Positions 24,397-37,398 of a stretch of 64,000 bases of DNA are shown one piece after another. The position numbers and the translations under genes were made by a program. The DNA comes from Planctomycetaceae bacterium (lineage in GTDB: Bacteria > Planctomycetota > Planctomycetia > Planctomycetales > Planctomycetaceae), in the NCBI GenBank assembly GCA_002726205.1, contig PBSL01000013.1:70096-134095 (forward strand), in the 5' to 3' direction. Below the pieces are notes generated by a model. It was not told where the DNA came from and ran no database searches. It saw nothing but the letters and a program-made list of their open reading frames with translations. The first letter of the stretch is position 1. Each line of letters starts with the position of its first letter.

Positions 24397-24578
24397 TTTC
24401 ACCTCCCTGTGACGCCTCGGCCTGCCCGGATCCGCTTCGGAGCGGGGAACATCCTGATCCCTCCGAATTGGGCAGGCACAACGTAACAACTGCGACGGGG
24501 GCGGTTCAAGGATGCTCTTATCCGAACCCGGCTTCTGACCGCCATCAGCGTTCAAGGCCTTCTCGTACCATCACCGAT

Positions 24579-26078
24579 TCAAAATCCCCGACGCGCATCG
24601 CCATCCAACGGGTACACCGCCCGGCCCAGTCGTGAATACGGCAGATCGGCAAACGACTGTCCCAGCAACCCGACAGCATCGACGTTGAAGATCGATCCGG
24701 CGATCGGCGCGAACCCACTGCGAAAATGCCCGGTCGATTTCACGCAGATATATTCGAAACGGGCCGGATCCATCCCCAGCGTGCGGCACAAGGCCAGATC
24801 GACAGGCTGTTGAGGCAAGCTGATCACGACCACCGACACACCCGCTTCTTGCAACCAGGCTGTCGGCCCCACCGAATCGGCCAGACCCTTCCACATCGGA
24901 CCGTCGTACACGAACTCACCGTCGGCCAACCCTTCCACGACAGCTTGCATCTTGACTGGTGGTCCCATATCCGGATGCGAACGCCCGCCGACTTCCACTG
25001 CAATCGTTTCTCCCACACCGGCCTGGTGTGCTTGGGAAGCGGTGATGGGATCGACCACATACAACACCACCGACGGGTCCAACTTTCGCTCGATGAACAG
25101 TCGCAGCACCTCGGTGCCGTCCCCGGGGGCGCCGCCCCCGGTGTTGTCTGCCTGGTCGGCCAACACGATGGGATACGCCCCGTCGGCTACCCCGCGTTCG
25201 AGCGCGTCGGCGGGCTTCAGCGTCGGAGCGATCCAGTCCTGGCGGCGATCCCATACCCAACCGGCAAGAGCATCGGCCTGCTGGTGGGCTTCCTGAAGAT
25301 CGTCATCGGTGACCACGACCGTGCTGACACCAACCGACGGGCTGTCGACCCACTGGTAGCCCACGCCCAGGCTCGCCGAGACCACCCCGTCCAGGTCATT
25401 GGTCAGCACCACCTGGTCTACCGCCTCCGACATTGGGGACTCGGCATCGATCATGCGTGGCGCGCTCCACAGCAAAGGCAATTGGCGAAATGCCATCGTC
25501 GGCTTCAATCGCCCCGCCAGCGTCTCGGCCATCAGGCCGATGACATGCAGTGCCCGTTCTTTCATGTCCACGTGCGGATAAGTCCGCATCACTGCCAGGG
25601 CATCGGCCGGGCCGATCATCTTTTCGGTCAGGTTGCAGTGAAGATCGTGGACTGACATCAACGGCACATCCGGACCGATGCAATCTCGTACCGCCTGCAA
25701 CACCGCGCCATCGGCGTCATCGATTCCCTCGGCAGCAAATGAACCGTGCAGGCTCAACAAAACGCCGTCCACCGACCCGTGTCCCTCGAGATCCTCGAGA
25801 AGTTCGCCCAATAATGTGTCAAACGTCGCGCGAGAAGCTGGAGGCCCCGAAGTGCCCTTGACCCAGACAAGCGGTGCCACCTCCCACCCTCGTTCCCTCG
25901 CCCCCTGCAGGTATCCGTCAACCACCGTGTTGGCTTCACCGGAGCGTTTGATCAATTCATCCGGGCGAACCCTACGACGATCGAAGACTGTCATCGAGGT
26001 TTCGCCGGGCAACATCCCCGCCGTTTCATGTTCGATGCCTCCGATGGCGATACGGGGCGGTCTGCGATCGTGGGTCAT
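24579..26078 (-). CDS. M81 family metallopeptidase (MlrC-like)
   Basis: The 499-residue protein matches the MlrC family, named for the enzyme that completes microcystin linear-peptide degradation. It has GGIEHETAGM near the N-terminus, GVLLSLHGSF, SVHDLHCNLT, TYPHVDM, then DQADNTGGGAPGDGTEVLR and KSTGHFRSGFAPIA in the C-terminal domain. The histidines and aspartates of HET, DLH and YPHVD are the expected metal ligands. The family's usual DLHAN appears here as DLHCN. Most members have no proven substrate, and microcystin degradation should not be assumed. A purine-rich GAGAGA lies 8 bases before the ATG. It ends 182 bases before the M32 gene and starts 72 bases after the dnaE2 stop, all on one strand. 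Confidence 0.88.
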   Translation of the reverse strand: MTHDRRPPRIAIGGIEHETAGMLPGETSMTVFDRRRVRPDELIKRSGEANTVVDGYLQGARERGWEVAPLVWVKGTSGPPASRATFDTLLGELLEDLEGHGSVDGVLLSLHGSFAAEGIDDADGAVLQAVRDCIGPDVPLMSVHDLHCNLTEKMIGPADALAVMRTYPHVDMKERALHVIGLMAETLAGRLKPTMAFRQLPLLWSAPRMIDAESPMSEAVDQVVLTNDLDGVVSASLGVGYQWVDSPSVGVSTVVVTDDDLQEAHQQADALAGWVWDRRQDWIAPTLKPADALERGVADGAYPIVLADQADNTGGGAPGDGTEVLRLFIERKLDPSVVLYVVDPITASQAHQAGVGETIAVEVGGRSHPDMGPPVKMQAVVEGLADGEFVYDGPMWKGLADSVGPTAWLQEAGVSVVVISLPQQPVDLALCRTLGMDPARFEYICVKSTGHFRSGFAPIAGSIFNVDAVGLLGQSFADLPYSRLGRAVYPLDGDARRGF

Positions 26079-26150
26079 CGCGATCTCTCGGTTGAAGACA
26101 AAGCGTGTTTCGCAACATGAGCTTCCGAGCCGACCGGCATCCTAGCGTTG

Positions 26151-29419
<3,269 letters not shown>

Positions 29420-29420
<1 letters not shown>

Positions 29421-31045
29421 TACTCAAACACCCCGTGCAGAAACCAGTCTCCATGTGATCGCCGACGAAACAGCCAGAATCGTTCCCCCTCGATGGTTTC
29501 CACCTGGTAGTAATCCCGCTCAATACCCCGGGCTGTCCACCATCCGGTTTCGATCCGTTCCGGTCCCCAGCAATGGGCCACACGATGCGACCGCGTTTTC
29601 CAAAGAAATCGCAGCGGCGGCCCCCCAGGCTCCATCAAGACCACCTCGATCCGGTGGGGCGCAGACTCCAACCACAACGGCCTGTTCGCCGGTCCCCATC
29701 GCGTTGCCCAGCAACGGTCGTTCCACGATTCGTTTTCCGTTAATGTTTTCGACCGCGCAACAGCTTCTCCGGCGGACACCACCGCCTCCAACCGTGCGGC
29801 GGTCTCGGGAATTGTCGCTTCCTTGAGTACCGGCCTCACGACCGCCGCAGGCCCCAACCGACTACTCAACCGCTCCTTCAGGCGCGCCATCCCGCGATCA
29901 ATATCCTTGTCGATGTCCTCCTCGTGAAAGTCGAACAATTTGCGCTGCACTGGTACGGGAACCGTCATCCCCTCGACCGACACTTCGATCGCCACCACAT
30001 CACGAGGCCATCGCCGTCGTTCCATTTGCAGCAAAACCAGGTCTCGCAGGTGGGAGGCCCGGCAACTCGGCTCGACCAGTCGTGTTTTCCACTCGACCGA
30101 CTTTCCCGGTGCTTCCTCACTCTTTACCAGCCACGCAAGTTGCATCGTCACTCGTCGATCGAGTCTCAACCGCTCGGCCACTTCTTCGACCAATTCGCCC
30201 TGGATCTCGGTCAGCCACTCCACACGACTGATCGGGTATTCGAACCGTCGTGACGCCACGATCGGGTCCGGCGGCGGCAGGTACTCGAGCGACTCGTTGC
30301 GACGCCCCAGTGCACGACCGATTCTCGACAGTGTGTCTTCGCCGAAACGACGTTTCAGCTCTGCCGACGGCAGCTCCAGGACACTCCCCACGTCGAACAA
30401 ACCCAGTTCCTGCAACGAGGCAACAACCGTTGGCGGCAACGCCAATGCTTCGACTGGCAAACGTTTCATCCAGTCGATGTCTCTTCCGGGTGAAACCACC
30501 AGGGGAGCCATTGGTCGACTGAGCCATTCAGCAGCATGACTGACCGCCCAGGCCACCCCCGGTGATGCTGCCAACGCGATCCGCACTTGATATCCCCGCT
30601 CCGTCCAGGCCGTGTGCATAGCCGAAACCAGGCCGTGTTCGCCGCCGAACAGGTGCCCGCAGCCGGTCACGTTGACGAACAGCGATTCCGGATCGTCTCG
30701 TGGATCCTGTCGTTGACCGGGTGGACCTGTCTGGATGGGAATGGCGACGAGTGGTGAGAAATTCCAGGCCCGCCTCACCTCAACACACAAGGCCGCCCGA
30801 TCCTCACGGCCGTCATCCCTGACAACCTCGATAGCGTCATCGAGAATTGCCAGGCCTTCAGCGACTGGCATCCCCGCCCTCACACCGGCACTTCCGGCAC
30901 GTGAGCAACAGGCGAGAACCCGTTGCCCGCGTCCAGTTGAAGTGCTGGCAACGATCAGCAATCGGCGTTCATCCCGCGAGCGAGACATCAACCGGTGTTG
31001 TATGCACCAGTCGGGGAAGTAAATGCAGGCGACCCGTTTCATCAT
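29420..31045 (-). CDS. imuB: ImuB, catalytically inactive Y-family polymerase-like protein
   Basis: The product (541 residues) begins MMKRVACIYFPDWCIQHRL and follows the Y-family fold, but the acidic residues of active members are missing: the usual DxDxFF strand is CIYFPDW, and the SxDE site is replaced by LFVNVTGCG. This is expected of ImuB, a non-catalytic hub that brings ImuA and DnaE2 to the beta clamp during induced mutagenesis. The second ATG, at 31042, is 7 bases after a GGAG and may be the real start. The gene overlaps the end of imuA by about 75 bases, an unusually long overlap, and shares one base with dnaE2. Confidence 0.94.
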
Positions 31046-31835
31046 TCAACTCCAGCGACACCTCAGCACTCAGGTCTCGCATTCGCTCTTTCGCCTGATG
31101 CCCACCCGATGTCTGGCACCGATGGTGCCCCCGCAACACCCGCACCGCCCATCTCCGTCCCCGGCCTTCTCGCTCCTGTGGCCCATGACTCGAGTTGTAT
31201 TCACGCTTTCCCCACTCCCCGGCTCCATCGGCTCTCACCAGCAGCCGCACGCTTGCCCACGACGGCTCGCTGGCGGCCCGGCAAGGCCTGGCCAACATTC
31301 CAACGACCCCACTGGTTTCGACAGCCAACTGCCATCGTCGAAACGCGACAGACTCGAGATGATCTGCCCAGACCAACACACCCCCGACTGCACGATTCCG
31401 CAACACCTGTTCCACCGTCCACAACCATTCCGCCCCTTCCCGTGGCCGGACAACCAGTGTTCGCTCCGGGTCAATCCCCAGGGCAGCAGCTGCAACCGGA
31501 TTGAAGACTCGTCTCTGATCGATCACGACCAGCCCTCCCCGCTCTTTCACCAGGCATCGTGCCGCCAGCAGCGCCAACGTCACCGCACCACCACCTGGTC
31601 CGGATCCTGCCAGCCATTCCATCAACGTGCCGCGTCGCAGCCCTCCTTCCGGAAAAATCGAGTCCAGTACCACCGAACCGGTTTTGATCAGCCGGCCATC
31701 ATCCTCGCTTCCCCATCCCGGGGCCCTCTCACCTCGCTGCCGCAACCTCTCCACTCGCCGAATGCGATCAGCAAGAGCATCGATCTGTCGGCGACGTTGA
31801 TTGCCCTGCTGATGTACCGACGGTTCGCGGCTCAT
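30969..31835 (-). CDS. imuA: ImuA, RecA-like mutagenesis protein
   Basis: The 288-residue product (MSREPSVHQQGNQ start) has an ImuA/RecA-like core: SVVLDSIFPEGGLRRGTLMEW, then a degenerate P-loop GSGPGGGAVTLALLAA, followed by VVIDQRRVFNPVAAAALGID and GGVLVWADHL. ImuA acts with ImuB and DnaE2 in SOS mutagenesis. The start at 31835 has a GGAG 7 bases upstream and lies 22 bases after the lexA stop; an ATG at 31907 would overlap lexA and adds a tryptophan-rich tail unlike the family. The last 77 bases overlap the start of imuB. Expression is probably driven from the lexA promoter. Confidence 0.9.
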   Translation of the reverse strand: MSREPSVHQQGNQRRRQIDALADRIRRVERLRQRGERAPGWGSEDDGRLIKTGSVVLDSIFPEGGLRRGTLMEWLAGSGPGGGAVTLALLAARCLVKERGGLVVIDQRRVFNPVAAAALGIDPERTLVVRPREGAEWLWTVEQVLRNRAVGGVLVWADHLESVAFRRWQLAVETSGVVGMLARPCRAASEPSWASVRLLVRADGAGEWGKREYNSSHGPQEREGRGRRWAVRVLRGHHRCQTSGGHQAKERMRDLSAEVSLELNDETGRLHLLPRLVHTTPVDVSLAG

Positions 31836-31857
31836 CCTGTCACTCCAATCACCCCGA

Positions 31858-32541
31858 CTACCGCATCCGACGAACCACGCCCACGACAATGCCCAGGATT
31901 TCCACATCCCGCGTGTATATCGGCTGCAGAGCCTGGTTGGCCGGCTGCAGCCGGATGCGATTTTTTTCTCGGTAAAACCGCTTCAACGTGGCATTTTGCC
32001 CCTCCAGTAACACCACGACCAGATCCCCCTGCCGACATCGACTGGCCTTCTTGACCACGACCATATCTCCCTCCGCAATATGATCTTCGATCATCGAGTC
32101 CCCTTTAACCTCCAGGACAAAATGCCCGTCTCGATTGAACAGGGCATCGAAATCGATCCGCTCGTTCTGCTCGATGGCTTCGATCGGATGTCCGGCAGCA
32201 ATCACGCCGGCAAGCGGCAGTCCCTCGGAACGCATCACCCGCGTGTCGCCGGCGAGACGAATGGACCGGCTTTTTCCTGCATCTCGGTCGATGTGACCAT
32301 GACGTTCAAGGGTTTTTAAATGCCGATGAACGCTGGTCGGAGATCGATCACCGACATGGCGAACAATCTCCCGGATCGACGGAGCATAGCCGCGTTCTCG
32401 CAGCTGTGTCTTGATGAATTCAAGAATCTGCTTTTGCCGTTCCGAGAGCGGTCTCAAGGAACCATCACCGCTTCCGTGATGGCCTGGCGTACCACACGAT
32501 ACGGATTCTTCGCGTTGATGCTCACCTGTTTCGGCAGTCAT
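31858..32541 (-). CDS. lexA: LexA repressor (SOS regulator, self-cleaving)
   Basis: The 227-residue protein has an N-terminal winged helix-turn-helix (LSERQKQILEFIKTQLRERG, then SIREIVRHVG) and a C-terminal S24 peptidase domain. The cleavage site Ala-Gly lies in LPLAGVIAAG, the catalytic serine in GDSMIEDHI and the lysine in ATLKRFY. On DNA damage RecA filaments stimulate self-cleavage and the SOS genes are released. The start is set by a strong GGGGAGG ribosome-binding site; the N-terminus is about 25 residues longer than in most LexA proteins. It heads the operon imuA-imuB-dnaE2 and probably represses itself and these genes through the dyad at 32597-32628. Confidence 0.95.
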   Translation of the reverse strand: MTAETGEHQREESVSCGTPGHHGSGDGSLRPLSERQKQILEFIKTQLRERGYAPSIREIVRHVGDRSPTSVHRHLKTLERHGHIDRDAGKSRSIRLAGDTRVMRSEGLPLAGVIAAGHPIEAIEQNERIDFDALFNRDGHFVLEVKGDSMIEDHIAEGDMVVVKKASRCRQGDLVVVLLEGQNATLKRFYREKNRIRLQPANQALQPIYTRDVEILGIVVGVVRRMR

Positions 32542-32574
32542 CGCTGACCTCCCCTCAAGCCCCCGTAACCGGGG

Positions 32575-32602
32575 ATTGTACTGTTTTATCGTATGTAAAC
32601 AA
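32575..32602 (-). promoter_or_regulatory. Probable lexA operon promoter
   Basis: On the minus strand TTGTTT (32602-32597) is followed after 16 bases by TACAAT (32580-32575), a 5/6 match to the -10 consensus; the lexA ATG is 34 bases further on. The -35 element lies inside the left arm of the dyad listed next, as expected for autorepression. Confidence 0.55.
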
Positions 32603-32628
32603 ATGTATACACAGGAAAACATTTGTTT
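32597..32628. promoter_or_regulatory. Inverted repeat, candidate LexA operator
   Basis: Perfect 10-base arms AAACAAATGT (32597-32606) and ACATTTGTTT (32619-32628) flank a 12-base spacer; outward of each arm one mismatch is followed by another match. The spacer side contains the palindrome TGTATACA (32604-32611). The site overlaps the -35 of the lexA promoter and lies between lexA and the divergent gene at 32779. It differs from the GAAC-N4-GTTC and CTGT-N8-ACAG LexA boxes, so the assignment rests on position only. Confidence 0.5.
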
Positions 32629-32778
32629 TCTTGGCAATTTTTGCGATGTCGCAGGGATTTCATTCCCATCGGTATTCCCCACGCTGTCGCATATCTCGAC
32701 GATCATCTGTTATCGTGGGATGACTGCCCTCCACACAATCCTCACCACTCCCACCCGTCCTTCCGCAGGATCCCGAGG

Positions 32779-35700
32779 ATGACACCCAAGCGACTCCTGA
32801 TGACCATGCTTCTTGCACAGTCGTCTGTTCTTTTCCTCGCGGTGCTAACCACCCCGCTGCCCGCGGCTGATCCGGTACTCCCCGAGACCGTTGATTTCAA
32901 TCGCGACATCCGTCCGATCCTCTCCAATCTCTGTTATCACTGTCACGGACCGGACAAGACCAAGCGACAGGCCGATCTCCGTTTCGACACCCGCGAAGGG
33001 GTCTTCGCCAAACGTGACGATCTCACTGTCACGGTGCCCGGCAAGCCCGCCCAGAGCGAAATCTATCGTCGGATCACGACCAAGGACGCCGCCGAGCGCA
33101 TGCCGCCGGACGACTCGGGCCTTTCCCTCACCCCGCACCAGGCGCAGTTGATCCAACGCTGGATCCTCCAGGGAGCCTCCTGGCAGGCCCACTGGTCCTT
33201 TTCACCACCGGTCCGGCCTTCGCTTCCCGACGTCAGCCAACCCGACTGGCCGACAAATGCCATCGACCACTTCATTCTCGCTCGCCTCGACAAGGCCGGC
33301 CTGTCGCCTTCGCCACCGGCCAACCCCACGACCCTGCTGCGACGCCTTCACCTCGATCTGACCGGCCTTCCCCCAACCCCCGCCCAGATCTCGCGTTACC
33401 TGGCCGACGACACGCCAGCCGCCTACGAACGCGAAGTCGAACGGCTACTCAATTCGCCCCGGCTCGGCGAACACCTGGCCGCCCGCTGGCTCGACGCGGC
33501 CCGCTACGCCGACACCAGCGGCTACCAAAACGACGGACCCCGCGACATGTGGCGTTGGCGGGACTGGGTCCTGGACTCACTGAACACGAACATGCCATTC
33601 GACCGATTCACGATTGAACAACTCGCCGGCGACCTGCTGCCCAACGCCACACTCGAACAACGCATTGCCACCGGATTCAACCGAAACCACCGAGGCAACA
33701 GCGAGGGAGGCGTGATTCCCGAGGAATTCCAGGTCGAATACGTCGTCGACCGTGTCGACACAACCGCTACCGTCTGGTTGGGCCTGACGCTCAATTGCGC
33801 TCGCTGCCACGAGCACAAGTACGATCCCTTCTCCCAGAAGGAGTTCTATCGACTCTTCGCCTATTTCAACAACCTCCCGGAAAACGGACGCGCGATCAAG
33901 GAGGGCAACTCGCCACCGCTGATCAAAGCGCCCACCCCGGCCCAGCAGGTGCAACAGTTGTCCTTGGCCAAGGCGGTCACCGACGCGCGGCGAACAGCCC
34001 TGAAACTGAGGCCCTTACTGGCCATGTCGCAGCGCAAGTGGGAGGCCGCTGATGCGTCCAAGTTGCCCGAAGGCACCGACTGGTCGGTCACCTCCGGACT
34101 CGTCGCTCACTTCGCCTTTGACCAAACGCTCAGCGACGCCACCGACGCCAAACGCACGGGAAAGTTCTCCGACCCGGCGGCTTACGGCCCCGGTCGCCTG
34201 CGCCACGCCGCCAAACTCTCCGGCGGTGGCTTTGTCGAAGTCGACGAAACTCCGACCGGTTTCGGGTACCGGGACCACTTTACTCTCTCGGCCTGGATTC
34301 GACCCGACCGTGTTGACCGGGGGACCGTGCTCTCGCGGATGACTGATGTGGTCGAGGGCAAGGGCTACTATGTCGACTTCGAAAAGGGTCACATCCGCGT
34401 CAACCTGATCACTCGTTGGCTGGATGACTCGATCCGGGTCCAATCCGCGCGTCCGATCACCGCGGGCAGCTGGCGGCACCTCGCCGTGACCTACGATGGC
34501 ACACGACTGGCCAAGGGAATCCATTTGTTTCTCGACGGTCGGCCGGTCCCGCTGACGGTCAACTATGATTTTATCAATCAGTCCTTCGAGTCGAACGAGC
34601 CGCTGCGACTGGGCGGCGGCGGCGGCGCTGAGGGCCGATTTGAGGGTCTGCTCGACGAGGTTCGGATCTACGACCGTGATCTCTCCGCCGCTGAGGTCTC
34701 GGTCCTCGCCACACCACAGACAATTCCCGAATTGGTCTCGATCCCGCGCGACAGGCGAACGCCCGGCCAGGTGGCGAAACTTCGCGATTACTTCACTGCC
34801 AAACATGCCACGCCCTTGCACCGGCATGCTGTCACCAGCCTGCGGGGTCTGCTGCAACAACAGCGAACGTTTCTGGAGGAACTGCCCACGGTCATGGTGA
34901 TGCAGGAACTCCCGAAACCCCGGCCGACGTTCATCCTGCAGCGAGGCGAGTATGACCGCCCCGGCCAACGGGTGACACCCGGGACACCCCCGGCGCTTCC
35001 CCCGTTGCCTGCCAACGCCGCACCCAACCGTCTCACACTGGCACGCTGGCTGGTTAACAAGAAGAACCCGCTGACGGCCCGCGTGATCTGCAATCGTTTC
35101 TGGCAGGGCATCTACGGCAGCGGACTGGTTCGTACGACCGAAGATTTTGGGTCACAGGGCGAGCAGCCCAGCCACCCGCAACTCCTTGATTGGCTGGCGA
35201 CCGAATTCCACGACTCTGATTGGAATGTCAAGTCGTTGCTGCGAACCCTCGTCACCAGCGCCACTTATCGCCAGTCCTCCCGACTGACCAAGACCCTGCT
35301 CGAAACGGACCCCCTCAATCGTTTACTCGCTCGTGCCCCGCGGTACCGTCTGTCGGCGGAGGTAGTCCGTGACCAGGCGCTGTTCACCGCGGGTTTGCTC
35401 AATGAGCGGATTGGTGGCCCTTCGGTCCGGCCCTACCAGCCCAAGGGACTCTGGAAGGAAATCGCCTCAACGACCGACTACAACCAGTCGCATGGTGGCG
35501 ACCTTTACCGCCGCAGCCTCTACACCTACTGGAAGCGCACTGTAACCCATCCGACGATGCTGGCCTTTGATGCGAGCACCCGTGAAGCGTGCACGGTTCG
35601 CCCGGCACGGACCAACACCCCGTTGCAAGCCTTGACCTTGATGAACGACATCACTTTCGCCGAGGCCGCCCGGACTCTTGCCGAACGGATTCTCAGCGAA

Positions 35701-35964
35701 TCGGCACCGGCCAACGCCACAAGGTTGCGGCAGGCCTTCCTGTTGACCGTCGCACGCCCGCCTCGTCCCGAAGAGCAAACGATCCTGCTCGAGAGTCTCA
35801 CGCGACAGCGTGCCGCCTTTGCCGCCAATCCTGAAGCCGCCTCGCAACTGGCAGCCACTGGCGAATCCCCGCGTCGCAAGGGACTCAATGACATCGATGT
35901 CGCCGCCTGGACGACGCTCGCCAGCCTTCTGCTCAACCTTGATGAGACCATCAGTCGGGAGTAA
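32779..35964 (+). CDS. PSCyt1/DUF1549/LamG/DUF1553 planctomycete cytochrome protein
   Basis: The 1061-residue protein has a signal peptide (MTPKRLLMTM..., cleavage near residue 30) and a PSCyt1 heme site CYHCH at residues 52-56. A DUF1549 (PSCyt2) region from about 155 includes CARCH at 340-344; a LamG/concanavalin-like domain covers about 440-645, and DUF1553 (PSD1) the C-terminal third. Proteins of this type are abundant in planctomycetes and are exported, c-type heme-bearing, and usually paired with a DUF1501 gene; roles in breakdown of complex polysaccharides have been proposed but not proven. The start is placed at the ATG before the signal peptide, with AGGA 8 bases upstream. The DUF1501 partner begins 3 bases after the stop. 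Confidence 0.93.
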   Translation: MTPKRLLMTMLLAQSSVLFLAVLTTPLPAADPVLPETVDFNRDIRPILSNLCYHCHGPDKTKRQADLRFDTREGVFAKRDDLTVTVPGKPAQSEIYRRITTKDAAERMPPDDSGLSLTPHQAQLIQRWILQGASWQAHWSFSPPVRPSLPDVSQPDWPTNAIDHFILARLDKAGLSPSPPANPTTLLRRLHLDLTGLPPTPAQISRYLADDTPAAYEREVERLLNSPRLGEHLAARWLDAARYADTSGYQNDGPRDMWRWRDWVLDSLNTNMPFDRFTIEQLAGDLLPNATLEQRIATGFNRNHRGNSEGGVIPEEFQVEYVVDRVDTTATVWLGLTLNCARCHEHKYDPFSQKEFYRLFAYFNNLPENGRAIKEGNSPPLIKAPTPAQQVQQLSLAKAVTDARRTALKLRPLLAMSQRKWEAADASKLPEGTDWSVTSGLVAHFAFDQTLSDATDAKRTGKFSDPAAYGPGRLRHAAKLSGGGFVEVDETPTGFGYRDHFTLSAWIRPDRVDRGTVLSRMTDVVEGKGYYVDFEKGHIRVNLITRWLDDSIRVQSARPITAGSWRHLAVTYDGTRLAKGIHLFLDGRPVPLTVNYDFINQSFESNEPLRLGGGGGAEGRFEGLLDEVRIYDRDLSAAEVSVLATPQTIPELVSIPRDRRTPGQVAKLRDYFTAKHATPLHRHAVTSLRGLLQQQRTFLEELPTVMVMQELPKPRPTFILQRGEYDRPGQRVTPGTPPALPPLPANAAPNRLTLARWLVNKKNPLTARVICNRFWQGIYGSGLVRTTEDFGSQGEQPSHPQLLDWLATEFHDSDWNVKSLLRTLVTSATYRQSSRLTKTLLETDPLNRLLARAPRYRLSAEVVRDQALFTAGLLNERIGGPSVRPYQPKGLWKEIASTTDYNQSHGGDLYRRSLYTYWKRTVTHPTMLAFDASTREACTVRPARTNTPLQALTLMNDITFAEAARTLAERILSESAPANATRLRQAFLLTVARPPRPEEQTILLESLTRQRAAFAANPEAASQLAATGESPRRKGLNDIDVAAWTTLASLLLNLDETISRE

Positions 35965-35967
35965 CCG

Positions 35968-37398
35968 ATGGACCCCTTCCTCGACACCCTGGACCACCAT
36001 CGCCGCTCGTTTCTGCGGCGTTCGGCTCTGGGCCTGGCGGCCCTGTCGACACTGAACGACAGCCATGCCACCGCGGCTGATCGTCCCGCCGGGGGACTGC
36101 CCGGCCTGCCGCACTTCGCCCCCAAGGCCAAGCGGGTCATCTACCTGTTTCAATCCGGCGCCCCGGCCCAACTCGACCTCTTCGACCACAAACCCGAGCT
36201 GGAGAAAAGACGAGGCACTGACCTTCCCGATTCCATTCGCAAAGGGCAACGCCTGACCGGAATGACCGCGACCCAGGCGAGATTTCCGATTGCCCCCACC
36301 AAGTTCCACTTCGCCCAGCACGGCAAGAGTGGCCAGTGGCTCAGCGACCTACTGCCCCACACGGCAAAGATCGCCGATCGCATTTCCATCATCCGCACCG
36401 TTCACACCCAGGCCATCAACCACGACCCGGCGATCACCCTGATCCAGACCGGGGCCCAACTGGCCGGCCGGCCCAGTTTCGGTGGCTGGATTTCCTACGG
36501 CCTGGGCACCCTCAATCGCGATCTGCCCGCTTTCGTGGCGATGGTCTCCGGGTCGGGCGGCCAGCCACTTTATGACCGTCTCTGGGGCAGCGGTTTTCTC
36601 CCCAGCAAATACCAGGGGATCAAGTTTCGTTCCGTTGGCGACCCGGTCCTGTTCCTGTCCAACCCGACCGGGCTGGACAGTTCGATCCGGCGGCGTTTTC
36701 TTGACGACCTGGCCCGGATCAACCAGCTGAAACTCCAACGGCAGGGCGACCCCGAGATCAATACCCGGATCACCCAGTATGAACTGGCCTTCCGGATGCA
36801 AACCTCGGTGCCGGAATTGACCGACACGTCGCAAGAGCCTGAACACATCTTCAAACTCTACGGAGAAGACGCCAAGAAGCCGGGCACCTTCGCCGCCAAC
36901 TGCCTGCTGGCCCGACGACTTTGTGAACGGGGAGTCCGGTTCGTCCAATTATTCCACCGGGGCTGGGACCAACACGCCACCCTGCCCAAGAAAATCACCG
37001 AGCAATGTCAGGCCACCGACCAGGCCAGTGCCGCGCTGGTGCTCGATCTCGCACAACGAGGCATGCTCAAGGACACACTCGTCGTCTGGGGTGGCGAGTT
37101 CGGGCGCACCGTTTATTGCCAGGGCCGGTTGACTCCCCAGGACTATGGCCGCGACCACCATCCTCGCTGTTTCTCGGTCTGGGTCGCCGGGGCGGGAATC
37201 AAGCCGGGAATCACTTACGGGACAACCGACGATTTCAGCTACAACATCCTCGAAAATCCCGTTCACACTCACGACCTCAACGCCACGCTGCTTCACTGCC
37301 TGGGAATCGATCACACCCGACTGACCTTCCGTTACCAGGGTCGCCGCCACCGCCTCACGGATGTCGGTGGCAACATCGTCAAGGACCTGCTGGCCTGA
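35968..37398 (+). CDS. DUF1501 family protein (Tat-exported), partner of the PSCyt gene
   Basis: The product (476 residues) starts [26 protein letters not shown], a twin-arginine-like signal. It then shows the DUF1501 pattern: [66 protein letters not shown] and GGEFGRT....YGRDHHP. DUF1501 belongs to the alkaline phosphatase/sulfatase-like fold, but no reaction is proven for the family. Such genes nearly always follow DUF1549/DUF1553 genes in planctomycetes, as here, which suggests a joint extracytoplasmic role. Its TGA overlaps the next ATG (ATGA). Confidence 0.93.
   Translation: MDPFLDTLDHHRRSFLRRSALGLAALSTLNDSHATAADRPAGGLPGLPHFAPKAKRVIYLFQSGAPAQLDLFDHKPELEKRRGTDLPDSIRKGQRLTGMTATQARFPIAPTKFHFAQHGKSGQWLSDLLPHTAKIADRISIIRTVHTQAINHDPAITLIQTGAQLAGRPSFGGWISYGLGTLNRDLPAFVAMVSGSGGQPLYDRLWGSGFLPSKYQGIKFRSVGDPVLFLSNPTGLDSSIRRRFLDDLARINQLKLQRQGDPEINTRITQYELAFRMQTSVPELTDTSQEPEHIFKLYGEDAKKPGTFAANCLLARRLCERGVRFVQLFHRGWDQHATLPKKITEQCQATDQASAALVLDLAQRGMLKDTLVVWGGEFGRTVYCQGRLTPQDYGRDHHPRCFSVWVAGAGIKPGITYGTTDDFSYNILENPVHTHDLNATLLHCLGIDHTRLTFRYQGRRHRLTDVGGNIVKDLLA

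Noticed and set aside
24397-24555. Longer start for the M32 carboxypeptidase (53 more residues)
   Set aside because: The extra residues are arginine- and proline-rich and unlike the family, and a textbook GGAGGTGA site precedes the ATG at 24396.
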